64,000 nucleotides of DNA, taken from assembly GCF_009939195.1 (NCBI RefSeq), contig NZ_JAACKC010000009.1, forward strand, positions 1 to 64,000. Direction: 5' to 3'. Under the pieces are notes generated by a model that saw only the letters and a program-made list of their open reading frames with translations, was not told the origin of the DNA and did not search any database. Origin of the DNA: Acinetobacter kanungonis. Lineage in GTDB: Bacteria > Pseudomonadota > Gammaproteobacteria > Pseudomonadales > Moraxellaceae. This document shows, in pieces, positions 8,408 through 17,584 of this stretch (within the stretch, counting starts at the first letter, position 1; each line of letters opens with the position of its first letter). The position numbers and the translations under genes are program-made.

Positions 8408-8531
8408 CTACATCCCTCCAAATATATGAGAAATGAATCATTTCTTGATATGTATAATTATTATTCTAAATGATGTTTTAATAACTAAATATCCCTAAAA
8501 TTGGTTATTTAGGCTAAACGGAATAAGGGAT

Positions 8532-8771
8532 TTAAACTTTATTCTTCTACAACCTCAGCATCCCACTAAAATTTCCCGCGCTGTCTTGCTAAATAACATT
8601 AGCATTCACACGACCCATAAAGTTCATAACATTATCGCTATCGTTGATCCATTCAAAACGTGTCGTTAATTGAGCATCAACCTCGGAAGGTTCCCAGTAG
8701 TCATCCTCATTAGTGATGGTCTGACTTGCAATGTATATCCTATCTTCTTGATGCGCCACATTGATTCGACC
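8532..8771 (-). pseudogene. Fragment of an unknown protein gene
   Basis: On the minus strand, one frame is coding-like for about 60 codons (RINVAHQEDRIYIASQTI, DDYWEPSEVDAQL, RFEWINDSDNVMNFMGRVN), then has TAG, further coding-like codons, a second TAG, and TAA at 8532. No start codon is visible at the 5' side. I do not recognise the protein. Its amino acid composition and third-position bias make a former gene likely. It lies between the pilin gene and the second copy of the 12-bp repeat. Confidence 0.5.
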
Positions 8772-8801
8772 TGAAATTAATTTAAGAAGTAAAATATGGA
8801 T

Positions 8802-8823
8802 GCCCTCAAGTAAGGGCTTTTAT
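8802..8823 (+). terminator. Terminator hairpin containing repeat copy 2
   Basis: GCCCT-caagta-AGGGC followed by TTTTA. The left part repeats the end of the spanin gene exactly, so this may be the original lysis-cassette terminator, now separated from the gene. Confidence 0.6.
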
Positions 8824-8876
8824 AAACGGGTTAGTTTCTTAACAGAATTGTAAAACTTGTTATGCCGAAGGAATGA

Positions 8877-9422
8877 TTAACCGGCCTTAGCAAAGTATTC
8901 ATCCTTTGTTAAGCGTGTAATATATTTTGTTCGGTAAACATTCATCACAGGATTATGAATATTTTCCTCTGTGGAGTGATATTGGAAACCGCATTTTGCT
9001 TGTGCTTTATGGGATTGTTCATTGTCAGCATAATAGCCGCACCATAAATTATCTAATGCCATATCTTTGAAGCCGTAATCGATGATTGATTTTGTAGCTT
9101 CTGGCACTAAGCCTTGCCCCCAATATGGAACACCGATCCAATATGAAATTTCGCCATCATTATCACCAATAGCAAAATTTGCATCTTTCCCTACTAGATA
9201 CCCAATTAAGCCAATTGCCTTGTCTTCACCTTTCAATGTGATTGCAAAAATATGAGGTCGCATAAATACGTCCCGTATCACCTGTAAGCTTTCGTCAATG
9301 CTTTGGTGAACTGGCCAGCCAGCAATTGGACCAACTCTGTCATCCTTTGCATATTCATACAAAGACTCTGCATCGGATTCTTTCCATGGTCTTAACACCA
9401 TACGTTTGGTTGTTATAGTCAT
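8877..9422 (-). CDS. GNAT family N-acetyltransferase (RimJ/RimL type)
   Basis: A 181-residue protein. The start is set at the ATG of MTITTKRMVLRPW, which is preceded by AAGGAAAGAG; an upstream extension is not coding-like. The RimJ/RimL pattern is clear: TKRMVLRPWKESDAESL at the N-terminus, an acetyl-CoA-binding region around GVPYWGQGLVPEATKSIIDY, and a final NEQSHKAQAKCGF helix. Family members acetylate protein N-termini, amino sugars or antibiotics; the substrate here cannot be told. It is a single gene in an accessory region, convergent with no partner and divergent from the AraC-type regulator. Confidence 0.8.
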   Translation of the reverse strand: MTITTKRMVLRPWKESDAESLYEYAKDDRVGPIAGWPVHQSIDESLQVIRDVFMRPHIFAITLKGEDKAIGLIGYLVGKDANFAIGDNDGEISYWIGVPYWGQGLVPEATKSIIDYGFKDMALDNLWCGYYADNEQSHKAQAKCGFQYHSTEENIHNPVMNVYRTKYITRLTKDEYFAKAG

Positions 9423-9582
9423 TCTCTTTCCTTCTGACGATTTACTTAATGAATAAGCTTTAGTTTGAAGAAAACACATTACCTAGATAAGGGCATTACT
9501 TTCGCTTTATCGGTACTTTTGACAATTAAATAGATTCATTCAATAATAAATAATCTTGAAAAATTTCATTATAGAAATAGCT

Positions 9583-10422
9583 ATGTTTCAACGATTCAAT
9601 ATTACAGAACAATCACAACAGGATTATTGGGTCGGAACCGGTACCATTCATCAGCTTGATAAGGTTCCTTTGCAATTACCATATGCCAATCTCTTAATTT
9701 GCCAATCAGGTCATGCTCAGATTTGTGTGAATTTTAAAAAATATAATTATAAACAAGGAGATATATTTTTTATTTCAGATGACTCTATTGTGACTATCCA
9801 CGAATCCTCTGCAGATTTTTCTATTTTCTATTGTTTAATGGCCCGATCATTTGCTTCGGAAGTTGCTTATGTTTTACCCACAGATTTATTTTCCTATTTA
9901 CGTGATTACCCACATTCAGAGCCATCTGATGACTATTTAATTTTTATATGGGATTGGATAGCGCAAATGAATTTCTTACTCAAAAACAGTGGAAATTTTG
10001 CTTGGACTACATTGCGTAATCATTTACAGAATTTTTTTCTCATCATGGTCGAGCAAGCCGATGATCTAAATATAAAAAATGCTACTAAACATAGCCGAAA
10101 AGAGATGATTTGTTGGCAGTTTTGGGAATTAATTCAGCATCACTGTTATCGAGAAAGAGCTGTTGCTTTTTATGCCAACCTTTTATCAATTACACCATAT
10201 TACTTATCACAACTCACTCAAGATTTGTTTAATGATAGTCCGAAAACCTTGATTGATCGCCAAGTGATTTTAGAAATTAAAAAGAAACTCATACAAACAA
10301 AAGAACCTATAGAAGTTATTGCTGATGCAATGAACTTTAATGACCCATCATATTTATGTCGGTATTTTAAAAGGCATACAGGCATTTCATTGAGCCAGTT
10401 TCGTAAAACTGGACTCAAATGA
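9583..10422 (+). CDS. AraC family transcriptional regulator
   Basis: A 279-residue protein; ATG 9583 (MFQRFNITEQ) is preferred over an upstream TTG. The N-terminal half is a cupin-like sensing domain (VNFKKYNYKQGDIFFISDDS). The C-terminal ~100 residues form the double helix-turn-helix: YANLLSITPYYLSQLTQDLF for the first HTH and EVIADAMNFNDPSYLCRYFKRHTGISLSQFRK for the second, with the conserved F-x-D-x-S-x-x-R-x-F pattern. It is divergent from the acetyltransferase and just upstream of a broken membrane-protein gene, which could be its former targets. The ligand is unknown. Confidence 0.8.
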   Translation: MFQRFNITEQSQQDYWVGTGTIHQLDKVPLQLPYANLLICQSGHAQICVNFKKYNYKQGDIFFISDDSIVTIHESSADFSIFYCLMARSFASEVAYVLPTDLFSYLRDYPHSEPSDDYLIFIWDWIAQMNFLLKNSGNFAWTTLRNHLQNFFLIMVEQADDLNIKNATKHSRKEMICWQFWELIQHHCYRERAVAFYANLLSITPYYLSQLTQDLFNDSPKTLIDRQVILEIKKKLIQTKEPIEVIADAMNFNDPSYLCRYFKRHTGISLSQFRKTGLK

Positions 10423-10537
10423 TATTGAACTGTTCATAAGAAAATCCATAGGTAGAAAGCAGGAACATATCGAATTTTTAGATTCGGTTCATCTGATTAC
10501 CATAAGATTAATATTGATAAAAAGATTGGTAAAAGCT

Positions 10538-11290
10538 ATGATAACAAATAAAACTTTTGATGAGGTACTTAGCAAGGTGCCAGAAGTTACCCAGCTATTC
10601 TAGATTATTAAAATTGCTGCTACAACGCTAGGTGAAACTGCTGGTGATGCATTATCGATGTCCTTAAACCTTGGATATGCGGTTAGCACGGGTATCTTTG
10701 CAGTTATTTTTGCTGCACAGATTAAGTCAAAACAATATAGTCCATTTTTATACTGGGTAACCATCATTGCAACTACGACACTCGGTACAAACATTGCGGA
10801 TTATGTTGATCGAACGTTAGGTGTTGGTTATCTAGGTGGGAGCCTTATTCTTTTAGGTTTGCTGCTAGCCTCCCTATTTACCTGGTATCGCAGAAGTGGA
10901 TCAATTTCAGTTAACAACATTCAATCAGCAAAAAGAGAAGCCTTTTATTGGTTAACGATTATGTTCTCGCAAACACTTGGTACTGCGCTCGGTGACTGGA
11001 CTGCTAATACTCAAGGGCTAGGATATACCAGTGCAGCAATGATTTTTGGTGGTCTATTATTGTTGTTAACCTTTTTACATGTGTGGACTGAGGTGTCAAA
11101 AACATTTTTATTCTGGGGAGCATTTGTACTTACGCGACCTTTAGGGGCTGTTCTTGGGGATTTTCTAGACAAACCTATTAGTCATGGCGGTCTGGAGTTG
11201 AGTAGATTTGGTGCGTCATTTGTCTTACTCGCATTTATCATTATCTGCCTTGTTATCTTTAAGCCGAAAGCTGCAAAAGTTGCACATTGA
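10538..11290 (+). pseudogene. COG4705-type repeat membrane protein with a TAG near the start
   Basis: The gene begins at ATG 10538 (MITNKTFDEVLSKVPEVTQLF) and meets TAG at 10601-10603, where relatives have a tryptophan; it then reads IIKIAATTLGETAGDALSMSLNLGYAV and continues open to 11290. The protein consists of four copies of a two-helix unit marked by TLGETAGD, TLGTNIAD, TLGTALGD and PLGAVLGD. It is an integral membrane protein of unknown function, family COG4705. Restart at an internal ATG near 10658 would give 210 residues lacking the first repeat motif, so I treat the gene as inactivated. Confidence 0.75.
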
Positions 11291-11306
11291 AATAGTGTTT
11301 ATCAAA

Positions 11307-11471
11307 TTAAAAGCATAAGCAGAGCCATTTTTCATGATAGGAAACACTATTTTTAGTAATTGTCTTTAATTTTTTAATCCACTTGGCATAGGCTTTTGTC
11401 TGCTGAGGTATGTACTCATAATAATCATAGGTGTCTTGTTCATCAGGCATAACGTGACCAAACATTAGCTT
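11307..11471 (-). pseudogene. C-terminal remnant of a tyrosine integrase
   Basis: On the minus strand the frame reads MFGHVMPDEQDTYDYYEYIP then QQTKAYAKWIKKLKTITK, nearly the same as the last ~40 residues of the intact integrase at 13007-14224, including the catalytic-tyrosine region TYDYYEYIP. It differs by many substitutions and ends at its own TAA at 11307. Everything upstream of this segment is missing. It is therefore the tail of a second, related integrase gene, probably that of the decayed prophage or an earlier element. Confidence 0.85.
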
Positions 11472-11507
11472 CGCACCCCACTTAAAACCACATAATTATT
11501 CTTCAAT

Positions 11508-11524
11508 AGTGGTCAATGACCACT
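11508..11524. promoter_or_regulatory. Perfect 17-bp palindrome
   Basis: AGTGGTCA-A-TGACCACT is a perfect inverted repeat with a one-base centre. It lies between the integrase remnant and the lipoprotein gene and looks like a dimeric repressor site. No cognate regulator can be assigned. Confidence 0.4.
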
Positions 11525-11609
11525 GAGTCTCTTTATTAAATAGTTTTATCAACCAACACCCATATTTCCCACTGAAAGGTGTGCTTGAATTAAATCTAAA
11601 TTTACAATC

Positions 11610-11631
11610 AATATCCCTATATGGGGATATT
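11610..11631. promoter_or_regulatory. Inverted repeat upstream of lipoprotein gene
   Basis: AATATCCC and GGGATATT are separated by 6 bases, about 80 bases before the lipoprotein start. It may be an operator or a small hairpin in the leader. Confidence 0.4.
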
Positions 11632-11709
11632 TGTTGGTTTGTTGTATCACGTACTATAAGTTACAAAAGGGTAATTTCTCTAAGGAACCGTGAGTCAAGG
11701 AAATATAAT

Positions 11710-12897
11710 ATGAAAAAATTTTTGTTAACAGCTTTTATTAGTGTAGCACTTACAGCGTGTGGAGGAGGGGATGACGATGACTCAGAACAAACAAGCTCGC
11801 CTTCAACATCAATTTCAGGTGAAAACACAGGTATTCTTACAGATGGTGTAATTTCGGGTGTAACCTTTACAACCAGCAGTGGTGTGACAGGCACTACAAA
11901 TGAAAATGGCGAATTTACCTACAATGATAACGACCAAGTTACATTTAATATTGGGGGTGTACAATTAGGCGAAACAATACCAGCACAATCTCGTATTACA
12001 CCACTAGAACTTACATCAGATACAAATTATCGTGAAAGTTTAATGGTTTTCTTGCAATCGCTAGATAGCAATAGTGATCATGATGATGGTATTCAAATTA
12101 ATGAAGCAGCACTTAAGCTTTTAGAAAACAGTAATATAAACATTAATCGACCAGCAAGTGAATTAATTCAAGATTCAGAGTTTAAACAACTAGCGGCTCA
12201 GTTGGGTACAACTATTGTCTCGCCTGAACAAGCCAAAGAAAACTTTCAAAAAGCTTTATATAAAGACATTGCAGGTGTATGGGAATTTAATCGTACCAAT
12301 GAACATGCAGTCTTGGTATATATTGACGAACAAGGTAACTTTGCATTAGGTGAGGCAGACGAAACTGATGATGCTGGTACAGCTGGTCTTGAAACTGGTG
12401 CATTGAATTGGGATGCGTTGACAGGAAATATAAAACCTACCTTTACGCGAGATACCAATGGAGAGTGGGGGCTTTCACATCCAGCTGAATCGAAACCTTA
12501 TACATTAAGTTTTGATGGCACAGTTTTATCATTATTTGAACCAGGTGTTAACGAAACCTATGCACTAAAACGAGTATCAAAAGTTGATGGAGCGTTAACA
12601 GGCGGGTGGAAGTACTCTGAAGGTCAAATATTTGCCTTCTTCGACAATGAATACTATTTCATGATTGATCCTGTTGGTGATTCTGAGTGCGGTCAACCAG
12701 GAATCGAATATGGTAAATATCTTTTAAATAGTGGAAGAATTTATCCTGAAACCCCTCTATTTGATACTAACTTGTGTGCGGGTTTATATGATACAACAGG
12801 TGAAACTCCTTCTTTTGCCTATAGCATCAATAATAATTTACTGACCGTGCAGGGCGAAGGTGAGAGTGCTGTTACTCTAGATAGAATAAATCCTTAA
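11710..12897 (+). CDS. Surface lipoprotein of the adhesin-like type
   Basis: A 395-residue protein. The start is ATG 11710 (MKKFLLTAF), after a purine-rich AAGGAAA; an upstream extension is not coding-like. A lipoprotein signal with lipobox LTAC gives Cys17 as the acylated residue, followed by an acidic GGGDDDDSEQ linker. Residues ~40-110 form a repeat-like domain (GVTFTTSSGVTGTTNENGEF, VTFNIGGVQLG) common in Acinetobacter surface lipoproteins, with a helical region after it and a beta-rich C-terminal half. The Asp-rich segment right after the lipidated cysteine is compatible with outer-membrane retention. Substrate or ligand unknown. Confidence 0.7.
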   Translation: MKKFLLTAFISVALTACGGGDDDDSEQTSSPSTSISGENTGILTDGVISGVTFTTSSGVTGTTNENGEFTYNDNDQVTFNIGGVQLGETIPAQSRITPLELTSDTNYRESLMVFLQSLDSNSDHDDGIQINEAALKLLENSNININRPASELIQDSEFKQLAAQLGTTIVSPEQAKENFQKALYKDIAGVWEFNRTNEHAVLVYIDEQGNFALGEADETDDAGTAGLETGALNWDALTGNIKPTFTRDTNGEWGLSHPAESKPYTLSFDGTVLSLFEPGVNETYALKRVSKVDGALTGGWKYSEGQIFAFFDNEYYFMIDPVGDSECGQPGIEYGKYLLNSGRIYPETPLFDTNLCAGLYDTTGETPSFAYSINNNLLTVQGEGESAVTLDRINP

Positions 12898-12944
12898 AAT
12901 CCATATTGTGCATAGTGTTTTCTTTTGAGTGTGCTTTATGAAGT

Positions 12945-12973
12945 AAAAATGGGAGCTTATGGCTCCCATTTTT
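12945..12973. terminator. Bidirectional terminator
   Basis: Perfect 12-bp stem AAAAATGGGAGC/GCTCCCATTTTT with a 5-nt loop, between the convergent lipoprotein and integrase genes. Confidence 0.9.
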
Positions 12974-13006
12974 ATGGTTGTATTCTTGATTAATAAAAAT
13001 GAATTT

Positions 13007-14224
13007 CTACACCTTATTCCGCATTGCTGTAATTTCATTTAACTTCTCAATCCACTTGGCATAGGCTTCTGTCTGCTGGGGAATGTACTCATAATAATCA
13101 TACGTGCTTTGTTCACCAGGCATGACATGACCAATCATCAACTCAGCTACATCACGTGAAGTGAAGGCACTGAAATTTGTACGCGCCGTTCTACGCAGAT
13201 CGTGAAGTGTCCAGTGGGGCATGTTGTAGTCATGGTGTCTGCGCAGTCTTTCCATAATATTTGCTGGCAATGCGATTGAAGCACCATTACCCATAGGCGT
13301 TACATCATTATCATTCGTTAGGAAGTATTCTGAGTTATTGTGATGCATGGCTTCAACAATCAATTCTTCCATTTCGGGAAGAATCGGACGAATTATTTCA
13401 CGTCCTGTTTTCTTGCCGACCTTGTTGTTACCGACTGGTGCCACCCAAACTTTTTTCTTCAAATCAAAGTCTTTTTTCTTCGCGCTACGCAACTCACCAT
13501 TACGACAGCCGAACATGAGGCACAGCTTCATGAAGATTTTATTTTTTGGTGTAGTCTTGGACTCATCTATGGCCATCCATACCATAGCAATCTCTTCATC
13601 GTTCAGAACGCGCTTAACCCGGTTCTTTTCAATGCCGAGATCTTCTTTGGCGTAAATATCAGAAAGTGGGTTTACTTCAATCAATTCGCGCTTCTTCGCC
13701 CACTTCAAAACCTGTTTTGCATTGGTTAGTACACGTTCAGCAATAGAGGGTACGTTTTCTGTGAGATCTTCCAAGATAGCCAACCATTGCTGCAGTGTGA
13801 TTCGATCAATGGGTAAATCGCCGATCTCGGGCAGTACATGAATCTCAAATGAACTTTTGATATCCGCAGCTGACTTCTTTTTCTTAACACAATACCCTTC
13901 ATACCAGTCATTGAATACTTCACTTAGCGTACTGGCATCAATGTACTTTTGCTGCTGTACACGCACCTCAACTTTTGGGTTTTGTCCCTGATCCAATAAT
14001 GCACGCATTTCAGTCGCTTTAAGTCGCGCATCTTTAAGAGATAGGTGAGGGTAGGTGCCAAGGTCTAAGCGCTCTGCCTTGCCAGCAAATCGGTAGCGTA
14101 ATTGAAAAACGATTTTGCCTTTAGGTGAGATTCGAACACTCATTGAATCACGGTCTGCAACTTCTTCGACTTTATCACGAGCCTTGCCATTATTGGTTTT
14201 CAGCCACAATTCAGAGAGCGCCAT
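13007..14224 (-). CDS. Tyrosine recombinase / P4-type integrase
   Basis: A 405-residue site-specific recombinase. The N-terminal DUF4102 arm-binding domain (GKIVFQLRYRFAGKAERLDL, GTYPHLSLKDARLKA) is followed by a SAM-like core-binding domain at ~100-190. The catalytic domain has the active-site Arg in FGCRNGELR, HDLRRTARTNF (H-x-x-R), GHVMPGEQ and the nucleophile region TYDYYEYIP. Start ATG 14224 follows AGGTGAT. The gene reads away from alaS and lies at the right edge of the accessory region, as expected for an integrase beside its attachment site. All catalytic residues are present, so it may be active. Confidence 0.9.
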   Translation of the reverse strand: MALSELWLKTNNGKARDKVEEVADRDSMSVRISPKGKIVFQLRYRFAGKAERLDLGTYPHLSLKDARLKATEMRALLDQGQNPKVEVRVQQQKYIDASTLSEVFNDWYEGYCVKKKKSAADIKSSFEIHVLPEIGDLPIDRITLQQWLAILEDLTENVPSIAERVLTNAKQVLKWAKKRELIEVNPLSDIYAKEDLGIEKNRVKRVLNDEEIAMVWMAIDESKTTPKNKIFMKLCLMFGCRNGELRSAKKKDFDLKKKVWVAPVGNNKVGKKTGREIIRPILPEMEELIVEAMHHNNSEYFLTNDNDVTPMGNGASIALPANIMERLRRHHDYNMPHWTLHDLRRTARTNFSAFTSRDVAELMIGHVMPGEQSTYDYYEYIPQQTEAYAKWIEKLNEITAMRNKV

Positions 14225-14490
14225 AGATCACCTGTGTACATAATTTCAGAGCGTCAAAAAGAAATCTCGAATATGTACACGCATGTGTACATAAATGATG
14301 TAGCTCATTGTGTCTTAGTGTGTTTATATTGAAAATGCGGGAAATACTGAAAAATAAGGATTTTATTGTAATTATTGTCTTGGTATGTCTTAATGGCACT
14401 AATCCTTTTGAACGATTAATGCCATAGTTGTTCCATATAAGCCATGCCCCTGAAGTGCCAATCAGGGTCAGTTACACAATAGGTGAAGTT
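14225..14490. other. Integrase promoter region with a 12-bp inverted repeat
   Basis: The stretch holds no gene. ATGGCACTAATC at 14393-14404 pairs with GATTAATGCCAT at 14414-14425 (one mismatch, 9-nt loop). Being between the integrase 5' end and the alaS 3' end, it could be the alaS terminator (though without a T run), or part of the attachment site. Confidence 0.4.
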
Positions 14491-17169
14491 TTATTTTGCT
14501 TTAAGCCAAGCAGTTAAATCTGCCATCACTTGTGCAAACTTCTCGTTTAGTGGCGCGCCACCTTGTGCCAAGTCAGGTTTACCACCACCTTTACCACCAA
14601 GCTCATTTGCTAAGTGTTTAATGATGTCACCTGCCTTTACAGAAGCAGTAAAGTCTTTAGCTACAGATGCGATCAAGCTAACCTTGTCACCCTCTACACC
14701 TGCAAGAACGATTACTGCATTTTCTAATTTTGATTTCACACCGTCATGTAGGTTGCGAAGTGCTTTTGCATCCATGCCCTGAACAGTTGTGATTAAAGTT
14801 GTGCGACCTGCAAGCGTTTGAACTTGGCTTAAAAGTTCAGCAGCTTGTAAGCTTGCTAATTTTTGATTGAGTTGTTCAATCTGTTTTTGCAATGCAGATG
14901 AAGTTTCAACAATCGCTTCAACTTTCTCTACAGTTTGATCTTTCTGTGCTTTCAATAAACCATTGATATGCACAATATCTGCTTCCGCTTTTTGTACAAC
15001 TTCTAAAGCTTTAGTGCCCGTTACCGCTTCGATACGACGCACACCTGCGGCTACACCACCTTCAGACGTGATTTTGAATAAGCCGATGTCGCCTGTACGT
15101 TGCACGTGAATACCACCACAAAGCTCAATCGAGAAGTTTTTCTCTTCAATAATTGAACCCATAGACAGTACGCGAACTTCGTCGCCATACTTTTCGCCAA
15201 ACAGCATCATTGCACCTTTGGCTTTTGCAGATTCGATGTCTAATAACTCTGTAGTTACAGCAGTATTCGCAAGAACCTCAGCATTGACTAAACGTTCAAT
15301 CTGTTGCAACTGCTCGAATGAAACAGGTTGGTCATTGGCAAAGTCGAAACGTAAGATGTCACTTGCAACCAAAGAGCCTTTTTGCTGTACATGTGAGCCT
15401 AAAATTTGGCGTAATGCAGCATGTAAAAGGTGAGTTGCAGAGTGGTTACGCGCAGTCGCTGCACGAATGTCTGCTTTAACAATCGCTTCTACAGTTTGCG
15501 TCGCTTTAAGGCTACCAACAGTCACAATCCCTTGATGGACAAATGCACCGCCTGACTTTTTGGTGTCTTGAACTTCAAAAATACCAGTTTCATTTTTGAA
15601 GATACCGGTGTCACCAATCTGACCGCCGCTTTCTGCATAGAAAGGTGTTTGATTCAGTACGATCAGGGCTTCATCGCCTTCAACCACTTCGTCAACTTGC
15701 TCGCCATCTTTATACAGGGCAATAATTTGACCTTGACCTGCAGTCGCATCGTAACCGTCAAATTGAGTTTCGCCTTCAACTTTCACAACGCTGTTGTAGT
15801 CAATTGCGAATTTACCTGCATCACGCGCACGTTGGCGTTGTGCAGCCATTTCAACTTCAAAGCCTGCTTCATCAATGGTTAAATCACGTTCACGTGCGAT
15901 GTCAGCAGTTAAGTCAGTTGGGAAGCCGTAAGTGTCATAAAGTTTGAAGACCACTTCACCCGGAATTACAGAGCCTTTCAGTTGAGCTAATTCACCTTCA
16001 AGCAATTTCAAGCCTTGCTCTAAAGTTTTGGCAAATTGCTCTTCTTCTTTAAGCAGTTGCGCCTCAATACGTGCCTTTTGTGCTTCAAGTTCTGGATATG
16101 CAGCACCCATCACTTCAATTAAAGGCTGTAACATTTTGTGGAAGAACGAGCCTGTTGCACCGAGTTTGTTACCATGACGTACCGCACGACGAATGATACG
16201 ACGCAGTACATAACCACGACCTTCATTTGAAGGGTTTACACCATCAGCAATCAGGAAGCAGCAAGAACGCGCATGGTCTGCAACAACTTTAAGTGAAGCA
16301 GGGTACTGAACAGGCGTACCTTTTTCTTTGGCTTCAGCTTCAAGCGCAGTGGTATCTAAACCAACAATTTCAGCGGCTGCTTTTAATAGGTGCTGGAATA
16401 AATCGATTTCGTAGTTTGAGTTCACGTGTTGTAGAACTGCTGAAATACGTTCCAAGCCCATGCCTGTATCAACAGAAGGTGCTGGAAGAGGGTGGAGTAC
16501 GCCATCTGCAGTGCGGTTAAACTGCATGAAAACGTTGTTCCAGATTTCAATGAAACGGTCGCCATCTTCTTCAGGTGTACCCGGTAAACCACCCCAAATG
16601 TGGTCGCCATGGTCAAAGAAGATTTCTGAACATGGACCACAAGGACCTGTGTCACCCATTGCCCAGAAGTTGTCAGACGCGTATTGACCGCCTTTGTTGT
16701 CACCAATACGGATGATACGGCTGGCATCTAGACCAATTTCTTTGTTCCAGATGTCAAATGCTTCATCATCGGTGTGGTAAACCGTTGCATACAATTTGTC
16801 TTTAGGCAGTGCTAACCAGTTGTCGCCAGTCAGGAATTCCCAAGCGAATTTGATCGCATCACGTTTGAAGTAGTCACCAAAAGAGAAGTTACCTAACATT
16901 TCAAAGAAGGTATGGTGACGCGCGGTATAACCGACGTTATCTAAGTCATTGTGTTTACCGCCAGCACGGACACATTTTTGTGACGTTGTCGCACGTACAT
17001 AATCGCGCTTTTCTAGACCTAAGAAACAGTCTTTAAACTGGTTCATACCAGCATTTGTAAATAATAATGTTGGGTCGTTGGCTGGAACCAGAGAACTCGA
17101 CGCGACACGTGTATGCCCTTGCGATTCAAAATAGCTTAAAAAAGCTTCGCGAATTTCAGCGGATGTCAT
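14491..17169 (-). CDS. alaS: Alanine--tRNA ligase
   Basis: Charges tRNA-Ala with alanine in the cytoplasm. Taken from ATG 17169 ([10 protein letters not shown]) the protein has 892 residues; a GTG at 17184 with GGAG 10 bases upstream would add five and cannot be excluded. The class II catalytic core ([49 protein letters not shown]) is followed by the editing domain with the zinc ligands of HSATHLLH and the CGGIH motif, and by the C-terminal [14 protein letters not shown] region. It is slightly longer than the usual ~875. It marks the return to conserved chromosome after the mobile region. Confidence 0.97.
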   Translation of the reverse strand: MTSAEIREAFLSYFESQGHTRVASSSLVPANDPTLLFTNAGMNQFKDCFLGLEKRDYVRATTSQKCVRAGGKHNDLDNVGYTARHHTFFEMLGNFSFGDYFKRDAIKFAWEFLTGDNWLALPKDKLYATVYHTDDEAFDIWNKEIGLDASRIIRIGDNKGGQYASDNFWAMGDTGPCGPCSEIFFDHGDHIWGGLPGTPEEDGDRFIEIWNNVFMQFNRTADGVLHPLPAPSVDTGMGLERISAVLQHVNSNYEIDLFQHLLKAAAEIVGLDTTALEAEAKEKGTPVQYPASLKVVADHARSCCFLIADGVNPSNEGRGYVLRRIIRRAVRHGNKLGATGSFFHKMLQPLIEVMGAAYPELEAQKARIEAQLLKEEEQFAKTLEQGLKLLEGELAQLKGSVIPGEVVFKLYDTYGFPTDLTADIARERDLTIDEAGFEVEMAAQRQRARDAGKFAIDYNSVVKVEGETQFDGYDATAGQGQIIALYKDGEQVDEVVEGDEALIVLNQTPFYAESGGQIGDTGIFKNETGIFEVQDTKKSGGAFVHQGIVTVGSLKATQTVEAIVKADIRAATARNHSATHLLHAALRQILGSHVQQKGSLVASDILRFDFANDQPVSFEQLQQIERLVNAEVLANTAVTTELLDIESAKAKGAMMLFGEKYGDEVRVLSMGSIIEEKNFSIELCGGIHVQRTGDIGLFKITSEGGVAAGVRRIEAVTGTKALEVVQKAEADIVHINGLLKAQKDQTVEKVEAIVETSSALQKQIEQLNQKLASLQAAELLSQVQTLAGRTTLITTVQGMDAKALRNLHDGVKSKLENAVIVLAGVEGDKVSLIASVAKDFTASVKAGDIIKHLANELGGKGGGKPDLAQGGAPLNEKFAQVMADLTAWLKAK

Positions 17170-17184
17170 AAAACGAGTACTCAC

Positions 17185-17584
17185 AACCAAGTCACTCCAT
17201 AAATCTCGAATTTGGCTAAATGTATTGTTTATCGGTGTTTCTATACACCCTACAAAAATACAGGCTTAATTTTTTAAAACGCCAAATTATAACGGAAAAA
17301 GCCCCATGCACCAATCACTTTACTATGAATTAATGACAAAACTATGGAATTGTAAGTCATCCTTTAGTATGTATTTATTTTCAGTAAATAAACTTCTGCA
17401 GAATTGCTTCAACAAATCTCTGCATGAGAAACCAGTAGTGTAAAGCTGATTTTGCTGCATATTTTTTAAAATTGTTGTCACAGAATGAATTTTCTCGTAC
17501 TTTTGTACGAAAACAGCTTGGATAAAGTGCAAAATCCATTAACATAAGGCGGCTTAAATTAAGGTTTCATATAAAGGAAAAGTC
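17185..17584. other. Divergent intergenic region, alaS / gap-epd
   Basis: About 400 bases with no supported gene. It must hold the promoters of both flanking genes. The only marked structure is an inverted repeat at 17492-17513, listed separately. Confidence 0.5.
17492..17513. promoter_or_regulatory. Operator-like inverted repeat before gap/epd
   Basis: TCGTAC-tttt-GTACGA with flanking TT/AA symmetry, about 72 bases upstream of the dehydrogenase start, where the promoter is expected. The TTTT-centred architecture recalls the general layout of HexR-type sites of central carbon genes, but the half sites differ, so the regulator is open. Confidence 0.4.

Noticed and set aside
9479..9555. N-terminal extension of the acetyltransferase and AraC-type genes
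   Set aside because: The extra residues do not match the families, and better starts with ribosome binding sites lie downstream.
13340..13729. Plus-strand frames inside the integrase gene
   Set aside because: Shadow frames of a well-supported recombinase gene with no ribosome binding sites.
14393..14480. A tRNA gene as the integration target
   Set aside because: No acceptor stem, anticodon or T-arm pattern could be made; only a hairpin is present.
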